Of a stretch of 64,000 bases of DNA, positions 36,328 to 47,520 are shown piece by piece. Position 1 is the stretch's first letter. Each line of letters opens with the position of its first letter. A model generated the notes under the pieces. That model was given only the letters and a program-made list of their open reading frames with translations, did no database searches and had not been told where the DNA came from. The DNA comes from Chrysomallon squamiferum (lineage: Eukaryota > Mollusca > Gastropoda > Neomphalida > Peltospiridae), in the NCBI GenBank assembly GCA_012295275.1, contig CM022670.1, positions 38,877,251-38,941,250 of the forward strand, read 5' to 3'. A program made the position numbers and the translations under genes.

Positions 36328-38843
36328 TTTCATTCCTAGGCATGGTCGCATTCTTTTTGTTTGAATAATGTCTGTGATCAAAACGTTTATTCATTAATGA
36401 GTATTGAATAATAATAATAATAATAAAAATAATAAATTAAAACAATTTCTATGAATATTTTCAGTAAAAAAAAGTAATAATAATGATAATAAAGTCAATT
36501 CTATTGTATACTATTAAAATGAAAAATATGCTTTACTAGATTCAAATTAAAAAAAATAATATTCAATCCTTTAATGATTATATAATTTAAACTATTGTTA
36601 TTGTTATTGTTATTTGTTATTATTATTATTATTTATTATTATTATTATTATTATCATTATTATCATCATTATTCAATTTTAAACAAGTTTCGAAATTATG
36701 TAACAAAAGCAAGAACAGAAAAAGATTTATTAATATTCGTTTTAATTCGCAGTACATTTTCTTTCCCTCTTTCAGATTTTTCTCACTTTCTTTAAAACTT
36801 CCCTGCGTGACATGAATAGAAATAAACTTATTTCAACATCAAATACTTCTCTTTGCAAACTTTCAAATTCATGTAAAGAATTTAATCCTATTTGCGATTT
36901 TACATCTACTTAACCGACTTCAAAAAGCCAGCGAGTAAAATCGAACACATTCTGTATACTTACAGAAGAGACAGGTCACGTGATATCCAGCGTTTTACTA
37001 CGTTTTTTTCAAAATATTTTTATATATACAATAGCATCTTTTGTTTTAATAACACAATATGGTTGTCAGAGCATGTTTTAGCAGATTCTCATCCCTTTCA
37101 TAAACGTCTCTATCTCTATCAGTGCTAATGTATTTCTAGTGTACAAATCTAGAAAATAACACACGAGTAATGTGTTTAATGACGTAAGATATATTTAGAT
37201 ATTTAAATGATTATTAAGTGTTAAACATATGGCTTTTTTTGTGTGTGTGTAATGATGGCATCTGAAAGAAGAAATACGTTGTACGCAATCCATTAGCTTA
37301 ATTAATCGATTAGACAAGATGTCTTCATTATGTGTTCTCCATGCACCTACCATACCACGTGATAAACCAGTGGTCTGGAACGGGAAAGAAGGTAATTTAA
37401 TATACCTACCGTGTCTCATTCAGTACTCTACAAATGACCTTTGAACAGCTATATCTTACTCTATTTTTCTAAGTTCCGGGTAAAACTGGAAAGAACTAGA
37501 TATTATTCAATAATATTCTTCTTCTTTTTTTTTTTTTTTTTAAAGTTAATTGATAGAGACTATTCTTTTGATAATTTATTAATCAGATTACACAATGTAT
37601 TCAGTAGTAATCTTTCTTTTGAAACATTTATGCGATTAAGTAATGTGTATCAGTTTGATAATTCACGCTATATTTTTTTGTAGAAGTTCCTTTGAATTAA
37701 ACCTTTTGACATTTATTTGTAATTTGATAAATACGTCGTATATACGTAACTCGCTCGTAAACAAGAGTATACATTTACTTGATCTATTTTTGTTTGTTTG
37801 TTTATTTACTGTTTTACTTATTTAATTTATATTATTTTTATTATTATTATTTTTTCTTTTTTTACTAATAATGTACACGATAAAGGCTTATATTTACGAA
37901 GCTATTTACAGCGTGTACATTTAATTAAATTAGATGTTTTTATTTAATTAACTTTTTTTTTTTTTTTATTTAATTATTCCATTATCTTATGATATTATAA
38001 CAGAACGAACGTGGTCTTGAAACATTTGCAAAAATTATTCAATTCATCACACGTCAGCATAGATGAAATACCGATAATAATAAAAAAAAAAAAATAAAAA
38101 AAATAGAACTTTTCCTGACGAATTTCCGTTTATTCAACTAAGGTTTGTCAGTGGATTCTCCTTATTTTGGGTGTGTCAAACGGGGATTGGCAATGAATTC
38201 TCCCTATTTTAGAGTTATGTAACATTTTATTATCATTCTCGTCACAATTCTTACATCAGTGACCAAGGAATGTCCCTCAGTTCTATCTCTTTCTCTCTTT
38301 GCACTTCGTTCATTTATACAAATATTTACGTTACACCCTTTTTGTAAAAAAACCCACTGAACAACAATGATAACGACTATTACAAACAACAACAACAACG
38401 CCAGTCAGTCAGACGATCAATCAATCAATCAAAAACCACTAGATCGAAGCGAAATAAATGAAAACTGTCAACTGAACAATTGATGGAGTTTGTCAGACTG
38501 TTCAGTAATTACGCCACGTGTTTTTAATTTTCATTTGTATCACCACGCAATCAACAACAACAGCAAAGTTAATAGTAAAAAATAAAACTGAATTTATGAT
38601 CTATTTTTGGCACCACAGCAGTCATTCATTTATACATTGGGATATTCTATGCGTGTCTTTTTTTTTTTTTTTTTTTGTTTGTTTGATTTTTTTACTTCAC
38701 GGACTCAAAAGTAGCAGCATGGTAGCGATAAACATACTTAAAATAACAACAGCGCATGGCGTCTCTTTGAATTAGATGTCAGGTGACCTGCAACGCAATG
38801 GAAGAATAATATTGCAATATATCTTCCGGAAAGACGCAGACGT

Positions 38844-38919
38844 CTGGCACCGTGCCAACAACACGTGGTAGTCTTAATTGGTAAACAGTTCGACGCGCCT
38901 AGGCTACTCTGTATAAAAA
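38844..38919 (+). promoter_or_regulatory. Compact TATA promoter of the SILK-motif gene
   Basis: Four motifs in 80 bases. An NFI-type palindrome, CTGGCACCGTGCCAA (38844-38858), differs by one base from the ideal TTGGC-N5-GCCAA. A CACGTG E-box (38862-38867) follows four bases later. TATAAAAA is at 38912-38919, predicting a start near 38940-38945. An AGACGTCT palindrome precedes the NFI site (38838-38845). The next coding sequence downstream on this strand starts at 39395. The motifs are visible; their use is inferred. Confidence 0.5.
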
Positions 38920-39193
38920 CGATCGTATGGAAGGATAGTGAGAGAGATATTGATTTGGTCAACGTCTGATAAAAAAAAAACCAAATAAGTAAAAAAAAAA
39001 AAAATACAAAATCACACCGAGGTTAAGGAACTGATACAAAGACTGAAAGTTGTTTTTTTAACAACTTGCTAGAGGTTTCGTGTAAAACTGAAACGGCTGG
39101 ATATCGAATTTGAAAAAGACAATAAAACGTCTTTTAAAACTGTCGCTGTTTTCACTGTTTGTTACGTACTAAAAATTTTTTTAAATAAATAAA

Positions 39194-39262
39194 ATGAAAA
39201 TACCTTTGAGTCAACGAAATAACATTAACAACTGGACGACTGGCGACATTGTGAACAATTAA
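39194..39262 (+). CDS. Upstream open reading frame in the leader of the SILK gene
   Basis: A 22-codon ORF (MKIPLSQRNNINNWTTGDIV, then NN) lies between the predicted start near 38942 and the main ATG at 39395. If transcribed it could lower translation of the main frame. No sign that the peptide itself matters. Confidence 0.25.
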   Translation: MKIPLSQRNNINNWTTGDIVNN

Positions 39263-39394
39263 TCTAGTTGTTTTTAACGTTAAAAAAAAAAAAAAAAAAT
39301 TCAAACGGCTCAGATTCAGAGATTGTATCAGGGTGGGTTTAACCCATCCAAAACCAAAGCACTGGCGCTGAAAGGAAAAGCCAACTTAACCAAA

Positions 39395-39799
39395 ATGTCT
39401 TCCGAATTCTACAGACAGGCGCTGCAAGACTTCTACAACGACAGTGACACCAACGAACACGAAGATGACTTCGTCGTGACAAAATGTGTTCAGTCGGAGT
39501 CTAAAAAGGAGATGGCTCTAAAATTATTTAGACAAGATTCGTTGTCGAGAAAGGAATTCGATTCGGATCCGTCTCAAAGTGACGAAGAAGCGGAAAGTGA
39601 TGAGCACGTACGAGTCAAGGAGAGTGAAAATGGCGCGTTTCTTTCCAGAACCGAGGATGCGCAAAGACTTCAGCACATTCGCTGGGCAGACGACTGCCAC
39701 AAAGAACTGTGCAGAGCAAATCCAAGGAAAAGATATGTACGACATCCGGGAAAATCCGTTCCTCTGAAATCGATTTTAAAAGTAATTCAAAGCCAGTGA
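39395..39799 (+). CDS. Small acidic protein with a SILK-type PP1 docking motif, 134 residues
   Basis: The ATG at 39395 has a good context (A at -3, ACCAAAATG). The frame is open further upstream but has no earlier ATG. Acidic/Ser-rich middle (residues about 56-78, DSDPSQSDEEAESDE), then HIRWADD (94-100), a basic stretch (RANPRKRYVRH) and PLKSILK (123-129) near the C-terminus. SILK at 126-129 matches the known PP1 docking motif [GS]IL[RK], and HIRW at 94-97 loosely resembles an RVxF-type site. In classical inhibitors SILK precedes RVxF; here the order is reversed. The likely role is binding or regulating protein phosphatase 1, inferred from short motifs only. Less AT-rich than its flanks. A donor-like AAA|GTAATT directly after the SILK lysine codon allows splicing to a second exon at 40096. 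The frame as shown ends in TGA at 39797-39799. Confidence 0.65.
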   Translation: MSSEFYRQALQDFYNDSDTNEHEDDFVVTKCVQSESKKEMALKLFRQDSLSRKEFDSDPSQSDEEAESDEHVRVKESENGAFLSRTEDAQRLQHIRWADDCHKELCRANPRKRYVRHPGKSVPLKSILKVIQSQ

Positions 39800-40007
39800 A
39801 TAGCTTCGAACCGAATTCGCATTTCAATTAATTGGATTTTAAGTTCAGAAACTAGAGAGAAAGGTAAAGAGATAATTATCTCAAGATAAAATACAACGAA
39901 GAAGAAGAAGATAAAACAGAAACTGATTCCAGTTTGAAAAGACAAAATGGAGATAAAATCAAGAAAAGCTAGAAAAGCAGAAGAAGAAAAAGAAAAAAAA
40001 TGAGAGA

Positions 40008-40013
40008 AATAAA
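40008..40013 (+). terminator. Polyadenylation signal AATAAA
   Basis: About 210 bases after the stop at 39799, in a purine-rich 3' region. Use is inferred. Confidence 0.3.
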
Positions 40014-40095
40014 AAGAGAGACTTAAAAACAAAGAGAAGAAAAACAGACAGACAGACGGTCAGAAAAAAAGAAAAGAAAAGAAAAAAAGATTCCA

Positions 40096-40216
40096 GTTAG
40101 ATGATGTATTGCAGATGAAGCAGGCGGAATCAGAACCAGGAGTTTCATTTCAAACACCGACGTCCACGACAACAGCTCAGTTGAAAATTTTCGACATTCA
40201 GCTACGCAATAACTGA
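40096..40216 (+). CDS. Possible second exon of the SILK gene
   Basis: After GATTCCAG an open frame reads LDDVLQMKQAESEPGVSFQT followed by a Thr-rich run and AQLKIFDIQLRNN to a TGA at 40214-40216. It is in phase (0/0) with a donor after the SILK lysine codon at 39782. The acceptor lacks a pyrimidine tract (the preceding 70 bases are A/G-rich), so support is weak, but the peptide looks like real coding sequence. Confidence 0.3.
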
Positions 40217-41376
40217 AAGAAGATTTAGTTTTCGTGTTTAGTTTTTCAGTTTTAACCGACAACGAGCAGGTTTTTTTTTAGAAATTCGACACAGCTACTG
40301 CTCTAGAATGTTCTACCTCTGTGTAAACTGAACTAACGGGTAGACTGGATTTCGACGATTTGTAAAACGATTCTTACGATTGCTGGTGCTATTTTAACTA
40401 TATATCGGTAATATTTATAATTTAGTTACAGATTTATGTGTAGTTTATTAGAATTTATTAGCTTTTTATTCTATTCATGTGTATTCATTCTGTTTTATAT
40501 GTAGTTTATGAGAATGTATTAGCTACTTATTCTATTCATATACACTTGTTCTGTTGAAATTTTTGATGAATGTCTTTTAAATGTTTAGATTATTTTGTTG
40601 ACCAGGTATTAAAATAATCGGTTTATTTTATTTTTTATTTATTTATTTTGTTGATTTGATTTCGTCAAATTCTGTTTGATAATTAATTTAGAAAAAGTAA
40701 TTAAAAAAAATAAAAAAAATATTCACATGTTAATTTTCTTTATCTGTAGTAAGTACTACATACATAAAGAGGACAGTTTTTTTAATTTTTTAATTTTTTA
40801 ATTTTTTTTAATTTTCAATTACTGTGATAACTGTTATTTTTATTTATAAAAGAAATTGTTTCAAATAAATGTATTTCACTGCGAATTAATTTTCTTTGTT
40901 TTCTTATTCATATTTTTCTATCTGTCTGATTGTCATTTGCCTGTAGAATGTACTTATCTACCAACCAAAATGTCTGTCTCTCAGTCTGTCTGTCTGTGTA
41001 TCACAAAATTAATATTCATACATTTTTTTTATGAAGATAGTTTTTAAACGTCCTTGATTGAAAAAGAACTTAACAAACAAACAAAACAGAAAGTTAATGA
41101 ATGCTTTTATTATAATATTTTATTACATTTCAAATTTCGTTTTTTTTTTTATAAAATGAAAATATGTATTTATGGGCGAGTATGTGAAAGAACGATGAAG
41201 TATCTATATCTACACACACACACACACGCACGCACGCACGCATGCACACACACGAGAAATAAATAAATGTTACCAATGTATATGTTTAACACAGAGAATC
41301 CGTTTCTGGGTGCGTGTATGTTTAGTATGTTTGTACACATTAATCCAAGACATCATCTTTATTGTTTCACCATCTA

Positions 41377-41378
<2 letters not shown>

Positions 41379-41443
<65 letters not shown>
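41379..41443. repeat. CA microsatellite, about 32 units
   Basis: Uninterrupted CA array. On the + strand it directly precedes an acceptor-like ATTCACAG. Confidence 0.95.
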
Positions 41444-41444
<1 letters not shown>

Positions 41445-41450
41445 TCACAG

Positions 41451-41544
41451 TGATTCGATAAAAAGCGTTGAAGACGTTAAACAAAAACACGACCGTCAAG
41501 AAAAGATGATCTTGACCGCAATATCTGGTTACACGAAGTTTTAA
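41451..41544 (+). CDS. Weak terminal exon candidate after the CA array
   Basis: After ACATTCACAG the frame starting with one base reads DSIKSVEDVKQKHDRQEKMI, then LTAISGYTKF and TAA. Codon choice looks coding-like compared with the surroundings. There is no identified upstream exon in phase. Confidence 0.2.
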
Positions 41545-42198
41545 GAGGTGTCAAAATAGTCAAACTCAAGGCCGACTGATATCAGAGATCAAAGTTTAAA
41601 GTATTGAAATCTCGGTAACCAAAGTCCTCTTCTGTTAAAATGTGACAACGTGTTAACAATACAGTTTGATTGACAGATACCAGAACAAATGCAAGAATGA
41701 TGGAAGTACAGAAAATATATTTAAACTATTAATTATTTCATTGTTGCACAGAACCACTTTAAAAATATTTTCGTCAAGACATCATGCAACGTATCAGATC
41801 TTTAATGAAAGAAATGTCAAGATGAGCATTAAAATAAATTTGTATACATTCGTATCATTTAGGTGTTAATTTATTTCAGCAAGTATCATAAAACAGTAAA
41901 CAGACTTCTATATAATAATAATTTCAGCTGATGAATAAAGGAACAACATACTCATGTATAATAGTTTTCCGGTAATCGGTGCTGCTTGAAAAAAATGCCC
42001 GTGATAAAGTTGCTTCATGTTTCAGCGTTACTAATGCTTTGTGTATGGGATCAAAATTATTCTAAGGCTAGTTTGATGATGGATTAATATTATATATATA
42101 AATATATATATATGTATATGTATATGTATATGCCCTTCTTCTTATCCATCCATCCATGATTTTAACATTCTCATACACTCTATGTGCTTTTTAAACAG

Positions 42199-42216
42199 GT
42201 GACTGGTTCACCTAAG
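42199..42216 (+). CDS. Candidate 18-nt microexon
   Basis: GTGACTGGTTCACCTAAG (VTGSPK in phase 0) sits between a strong acceptor (GTGCTTTTTAAACAG) and a perfect donor (AAG|GTAAGT). The next acceptor downstream, TTTCCTTCTTCAG ending at 42794, begins NDDLSPGGDLSSV in the same phase. No other exons of a host gene were identified. Confidence 0.3.
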
Positions 42217-42488
42217 GTAAGTTACATAATTCTGGGGAGAATTACACCAGAGGGAAAATAAAAAGAAGATGACATAAAACATAAGAAAACAATCGCGTGG
42301 TGAACGACATTTTGTAATAAATACTCAAAGGTGAATGACACTGAAATATTTTAGAAGCGCCGATCTTCTATACTTTGTTAATGCAGCATAATGGAATTCA
42401 CATTTCGGAGACGTTGATATGTACGATAATCAATCACAGTTTTAGACTAAGAGCTTTAATGCTGTTTATTATTGCGATCGTTGAACAC

Positions 42489-42526
<38 letters not shown>

Positions 42527-42560
42527 TAAAATAAATAAATAAATAAATAAATAAAATAAA
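42489..42560. repeat. AAT then AAAT microsatellite
   Basis: AAT units changing to AAAT units. Confidence 0.95.
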
Positions 42561-42794
42561 TTAACAAAAAAAATCAGAGCCTGATTTGATAAATCTTAAT
42601 AAAAGATATGAAGAAACAAACCTTTCCCCACTGGAAAAATCCTCTGCTCAAATGTAACCCCCCTCCCCCAATTTATTTATTTATGAATTATATTTTTCTT
42701 ATTCACTATAAATAATGTTACATTACACAAAGAAAGGGTATTGCTTTTCAATGGATTTTTGTTGTTTTTTTTGTTTTGTTTTTTCCTTCTTCAG

Positions 42795-42835
42795 AATGAT
42801 GACCTCTCTCCAGGAGGGGATCTCAGCTCTGTGGG
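42795..42835 (+). CDS. Weak exon candidate paired with the 18-nt microexon
   Basis: Excellent acceptor (TTTTTTCCTTCTTCAG). Reads NDDLSPGGDLSSVG up to a poor donor (GTGGG|GTGTAT). Another frame is open longer (MMTSLQEGISALWGVFPYSD...). Frame and 3' end are unresolved. Confidence 0.2.
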
Positions 42836-43071
42836 GTGTATTTCCGTATTCTGATAAAAGAAAAAAAAAAGTCTTTGTACATATAAAACAAAAATTCCAA
42901 TATTGTTCCTCAAGATCGCTGACTTATATAAAATGAAAAGCTGAAGTATTAAAGCTTATCTGATAAAGCGTATGAAATCATGGACCAACGCAGAAAGGTC
43001 ACCTGGTGAAAACAAATTGATGTATCCAACGGAAAATTGATCATGTATCCTGATTTTGATTTCACGGTTAA

Positions 43072-43500
43072 GTAGTGGTAGTGGTAGTGGTTGTAATAGT
43101 AGTAGTAGTAGTAGTAACAGCAGTCGTAGCAATAGTAGAAGTAATGGTAATAATCGCGATAGTGATGGTTATGGAAGTGGTAGTAATAGTAGTAGTAGTT
43201 GTAATAGTTCTAGTAGTAGTAGTAGTAGTAGAAGTAATGCTGAACGTAATGGGACCTGGAAGTGGTGGTGATAGTAGTAGTATAAATTAGCGGTTGCAGC
43301 TGTGGTCGTAGTAGTAGTAGTAGTAGTAGTAGAAGTAATGCTGAAGGTAATGGTTTTATGAAGTGGTGGTGATAGCAGTAGTAGTATAAATTAGCGGTTG
43401 TAGTTGTAGTGGTAGTAGTAGTAGTAGTAGTAGTAGTAGAAGTAATGCTGAAGATAATGGTTGTGGAAGTGGTGGTAGTAGTTGTAGTAGTATTATTAAG
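43072..43500. repeat. GTA-rich minisatellite, four copies of about 93-107 bp
   Basis: Units marked by GAAGTAATG start at 43138, 43231, 43332 and 43439. Each contains a GTA run followed by a GGTAATGG/GTGGTGGTGATAG segment. Two copies carry the exact string GTATAAATTAGCGGTTG. Reads as poly-Ser or poly-Val in translation, which is a repeat effect and not a gene. Confidence 0.85.
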
Positions 43501-44363
43501 TTTTAGTAGTATGTATTAGTAGTGTTAAGTATTAGTATAATAATAGTATAAATTGTAGTAGAGTAGATACAGTAATGTTACTGAAATCGAGAAGTCGTAA
43601 CTGTATGATATACATCAATAACAGTAAATTATTAATATAAAAATAATATGATAGGCGACATATAAAGAATTCACAGATGTATAAATAAATACACTGTAAT
43701 ACGTTATTCAAACGCTAGCTGTGAATTTGATATTTATGTCAAGTTCTTTGACAAAAACGAGGACGGGAATCTCGCGTACGCTTCCAAACAAAAGATATCA
43801 AAACTAAATATGTACGTTATTATGCCACGTTCGTGCGGAATACAAAGACTAAACGGGTAGGTATAATTGAGAAGTTATAACCAGCAAGTCAGCGATATCT
43901 GTACGTACAAGTGTATACTTTGAAATAGTGAAAAAGAAAACTATTCAGCTGCCTGTATGAAAAGGTATAATATACACATAACGATACTATTAGGAGAAAA
44001 TAATTGTTTTGATGTTTAAATACAGAAATAGCCGGAGCCGCTAAATCTCTTCATTGTGGTAATGATTGATGTATGTACGATATAACGTGAGCCGATATTG
44101 ATCCGATGTGACCTCGAACTATTTTTATTTTTATATATATATTTTTTTAAAAACCCATTGTGAAAAATAATAATAAAGATATTGATATCTGTAATGCGGT
44201 ATCAACACGTTTTAAGATTGTGTGGTTCTTGTTAGGTTTTTGCTGCTGAGGTTATATCTGAAATATATAACATCAATTAACGATTGTATTATAGATTCGT
44301 GTAGTTTCGCTAGCTAGCGCGTCTCTTATTTCAGTATACGTTACAAAAGAAAATACGGATGGT

Positions 44364-44366
<3 letters not shown>

Positions 44367-44439
<73 letters not shown>
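44367..44439. repeat. GA microsatellite, about 36 units
   Basis: Uninterrupted polypurine GA array. Its complement gives an artificial Ser-Leu repeat ORF on the - strand. Confidence 0.95.
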
Positions 44440-44441
<2 letters not shown>

Positions 44442-44579
44442 ACGACGTATAAAGACAGATCTGAAAGGGGAGGGGCATAAAGAGAGAAAGACAAAGACAG
44501 AAAAAGAGATAGCTATATAAATAACTGGACAGAATGAAACTGAGAGAGACAATCAGAACGATATATTGTACGTGAATGT

Positions 44580-44588
44580 CTATATATA

Positions 44589-44626
<38 letters not shown>

Positions 44627-44710
44627 GATAGATAGATAGATAGATAGACAGACATAGATAGATGGACAGATAGACAAACAAACTGATTTACAGTCAGACA
44701 GACAGACAGA
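44580..44710. repeat. Compound TA/GT/TA/GATA/GACA microsatellite
   Basis: Consecutive TA, GT, TA, GATA and GACA blocks. Confidence 0.95.
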
Positions 44711-44882
44711 TTTATTCGTCATTATACTTTTGTTATGAAATATAGGTACGGCACTGGCGGCGGCTATGGAGTACATTTTTTACGAGGATCTTTAAACGCC
44801 TGCGCAATGATACTAAGTGTCGCCCCCTACATTAATGAAACAAGTCATGAATTCCAATAAAAAAACCACACCCATTTAAACA

Positions 44883-45395
44883 GTGGGCAACAGGAATAAA
44901 TTTCGAGTTTATTCAGAGCGAACGTGTGTAAGCGCATTCAGAAGATTAAGGAGAGACATGTGTACGAAGGAAGATTTTGATTATTGTGCAAATTGCACGG
45001 GATTAAATGCAAATCCCACATCAAAGCCGAACTTGGCACTGTCTCCTAGCACTCATGTGAATGAAATTCAAAATACTCCCAAACATTTTTTTTTTATTAT
45101 TATTATTATTTTTTTTTTTTCACTGCCATTGATTTGTCATGGCTTTATAATCCAAGCAGGATTATTATATAATCTGGATCTGTCGGTAAAATGGTTTCAT
45201 TTCTGTTTCACTCGCGAACTGTTTCTCGTTGGTTTTGTTATTGGATTTCTTCACATTCATATTTACAATACCTTTTTGTTATTTTTCGTCCTTTCATTTC
45301 TTTTATATCAGAAAGGTCCCGTCGAAAGAAAATCTATTTATAACTCTAGCCGTTTTGGCAAGAATTTTCGCTTAAAAATAAAATATTTATTATGA
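44883..45395 (+). CDS. Long open frame of doubtful coding status
   Basis: Open for 170 codons and preceded by an acceptor-like CCATTTAAACAG ending at 44881. The first 65 codons look protein-like (NKFRVYSERTCVSAFRRLRR, then CTKEDFDYCANCTG with a CxxC). A T-rich/ATT tract then gives a Phe/Ile run, and the rest is hydrophobic mainly because it is T-rich. It starts with GTG rather than ATG, so if real only the first part is an exon. No family recognised. Confidence 0.25.
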   Translation: MGNRNKFRVYSERTCVSAFRRLRRDMCTKEDFDYCANCTGLNANPTSKPNLALSPSTHVNEIQNTPKHFFFIIIIIFFFSLPLICHGFIIQAGLLYNLDLSVKWFHFCFTRELFLVGFVIGFLHIHIYNTFLLFFVLSFLLYQKGPVERKSIYNSSRFGKNFRLKIKYLL

Positions 45396-45453
45396 AAAAC
45401 AAATATATATATATATATTTCATAAACGAGTTAAGTTTTAGGGGATTTATAAA

Positions 45454-45456
<3 letters not shown>

Positions 45457-45516
<60 letters not shown>

Positions 45517-45533
45517 TATATATATATATATAT
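45457..45533. repeat. TA microsatellite
   Basis: About 36 TA units with one CA interruption. Confidence 0.95.
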
Positions 45534-47291
45534 AAAAAGAAAAATATAAGTACAGACACGACAAAATATGTAAAAAAATAGTTTTGCACTATAAGCGAGA
45601 AACTAAAACGCATTTTGAAGCACTGCATATATTAAGCAGAAAATATTAATAAAAACATTTCAAGAAGTAAACTTGAAATGCTTTTGAAATACACTTATGA
45701 TACCTCTAATTATAATAATAAAAATACTATTAAAGAAACACAATTATAGTGATAGCCTCAAAAATACCAAAAACAACAACAAAACAAAAAACACAGACAT
45801 ACAAAAAAAAAACCAAATATTTTTTTATAATGTTTTTATTATTTATTTATTTATTATCGATATTTGTATTTTTTTTATTTTATTATTTTTTGTTTTTTTT
45901 AATAAAGATATCTCAATGAATATCTGGATACAAATATAAAAGAATGTTTATTATAAAAACAGATTATAATACAACACTAGCTGACATATTAAAACTGAAA
46001 CACATAACTCAAAAAAAGTATAAACACATTATGAGTAACACTTCAGACAAATTTTACAAAGAAACGAAGAATAAATATTATGCACTGTTTTTTGGTGTTT
46101 TTTTAAAATACTTTCAATGAATGCCAATTATTTTTATTATTATTTATCAAACGACATTATAAAAAACAAATGATAAAAAATATAATATCAACATTTTAAA
46201 ATCATATTCACAACTGATTCAGGGCTTCAGAAAAAAACAAGGATGTGCCATAATTATGAAAAAAAAAAAAAAAGTTTAATTTTAATAGAAAGAGAAACAA
46301 AAATCAACTAACAAAAAATATACTGGCGTTCGACATTCTCCTTGATTTCAAGCGATATTACAAAATTCAGCAGTCAATATTAGTCTTGTATTTGCTCTAA
46401 ATTAGGTCAACACTATTAATATGTCTGCGTGGATTAATTTAGTTCTGAAAGAGATACTATTTTCTATAAAACAAGGGTCATTAATCTGACAGTCTTGAAG
46501 TTAATTATGAACTTAGTCTATTGACTTTGAACCTATAGATGATTACGACCTTTTAAAAGAGTCTGGCAAAAACTCAAATGTTTCTAATTTAAGTAAAGTT
46601 TTGTTAAAGCATGCAGGTTGTATTTACAAGTAAGTAATTCATGTGGGTGTTTTTTTTTTTTTTTTATACTGAACAACTCCTTGAAAATCTAGAATGTTTG
46701 TTTTATCTGAAAATTACATCTTATGTATATATGCTTCTATTTAAAAAAAATATGTAAATAAATAAAGAAAAAAATTAAGACAAAAAAGAAAACATAAAAT
46801 AAAATATAAATAAATAACCTTACAAAAACAGAAAAAATTAACTTGTGTTCTAATGTATACATATAAATATATAAATTAAATTATCATATTTACAAAATTA
46901 AGTAGATATATAATATTTTTTAATGTTTTATACATTATTATTTTTTAAATTTTATTACATTTTTTAATATAATGACAAATGACACTGACTCTAAACAATT
47001 ATATATTTTCATGTACAAACCAATTCAAAAATCAAAAAAAATATAAAAAAACATCTTTGATTTTATGGATTAAGGCTTTAAACTATGGCAGGAATATACT
47101 GTAATGTAAAAATAAAGGCTGTACTTAAGGCAAAATTTAAACATGCACACACACAAACATACAGACACAAGACACACGTGCAAAATGTAACAAGTGATAT
47201 AAACAGATTTCAAAATAACAAACCACTATCAAAATATTAATGTTATTTACATCAATTATTATTAATTTAACTGTAACAAGCTACAAAATTT

Positions 47292-47520
47292 CAGATCCAT
47301 TAAACTATTCTTCTAGTGCTTATATAAAAAAGTATGCCTACTGTCACAAGAATTCAGATCCATTAAACTACTCTTCTAGTTATTATATAAAAAATGTCTA
47401 CTGTGACAAGAATTCAGATCAATTAAACAATACTTCTAGTTATATAAAATGTATGTCTACTGTGACAAGAATTCAGATAAATTAAACTATTCTTCTCGTG
47501 ATTAAATAAAATGTATGTGG
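47292..47520. repeat. Minisatellite, four copies of about 60 bp
   Basis: Units start at 47292, 47355, 47415 and 47474 (periods 63, 60, 59). Each begins CAGATC/CAGATA, then AATTAAACTATTCTTCTAGT-like sequence, and ends CTACTGTGACAAGAATT. A + strand open frame (47240-47485) passes through the first three copies, giving a peptide repeat KNSDPLNYSSSYYIK. There is no start context or splice evidence for it as a gene. Confidence 0.9.

Larger units (their letters stand above)
34784..38830. other. Intergenic
   Basis: AT-rich with a less AT-rich 36110-36350 that contains an inverted repeat. An ATT array lies at about 36597-36672. No coding sequence is supported. Confidence 0.5.

Noticed and set aside
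43056-43290. Poly-Ser and poly-Val open frames
   Set aside because: Translation of the GTA minisatellite in different frames.
44273-44552. Ser/Leu-repeat open frames on the - strand
   Set aside because: Direct translation of the GA microsatellite.
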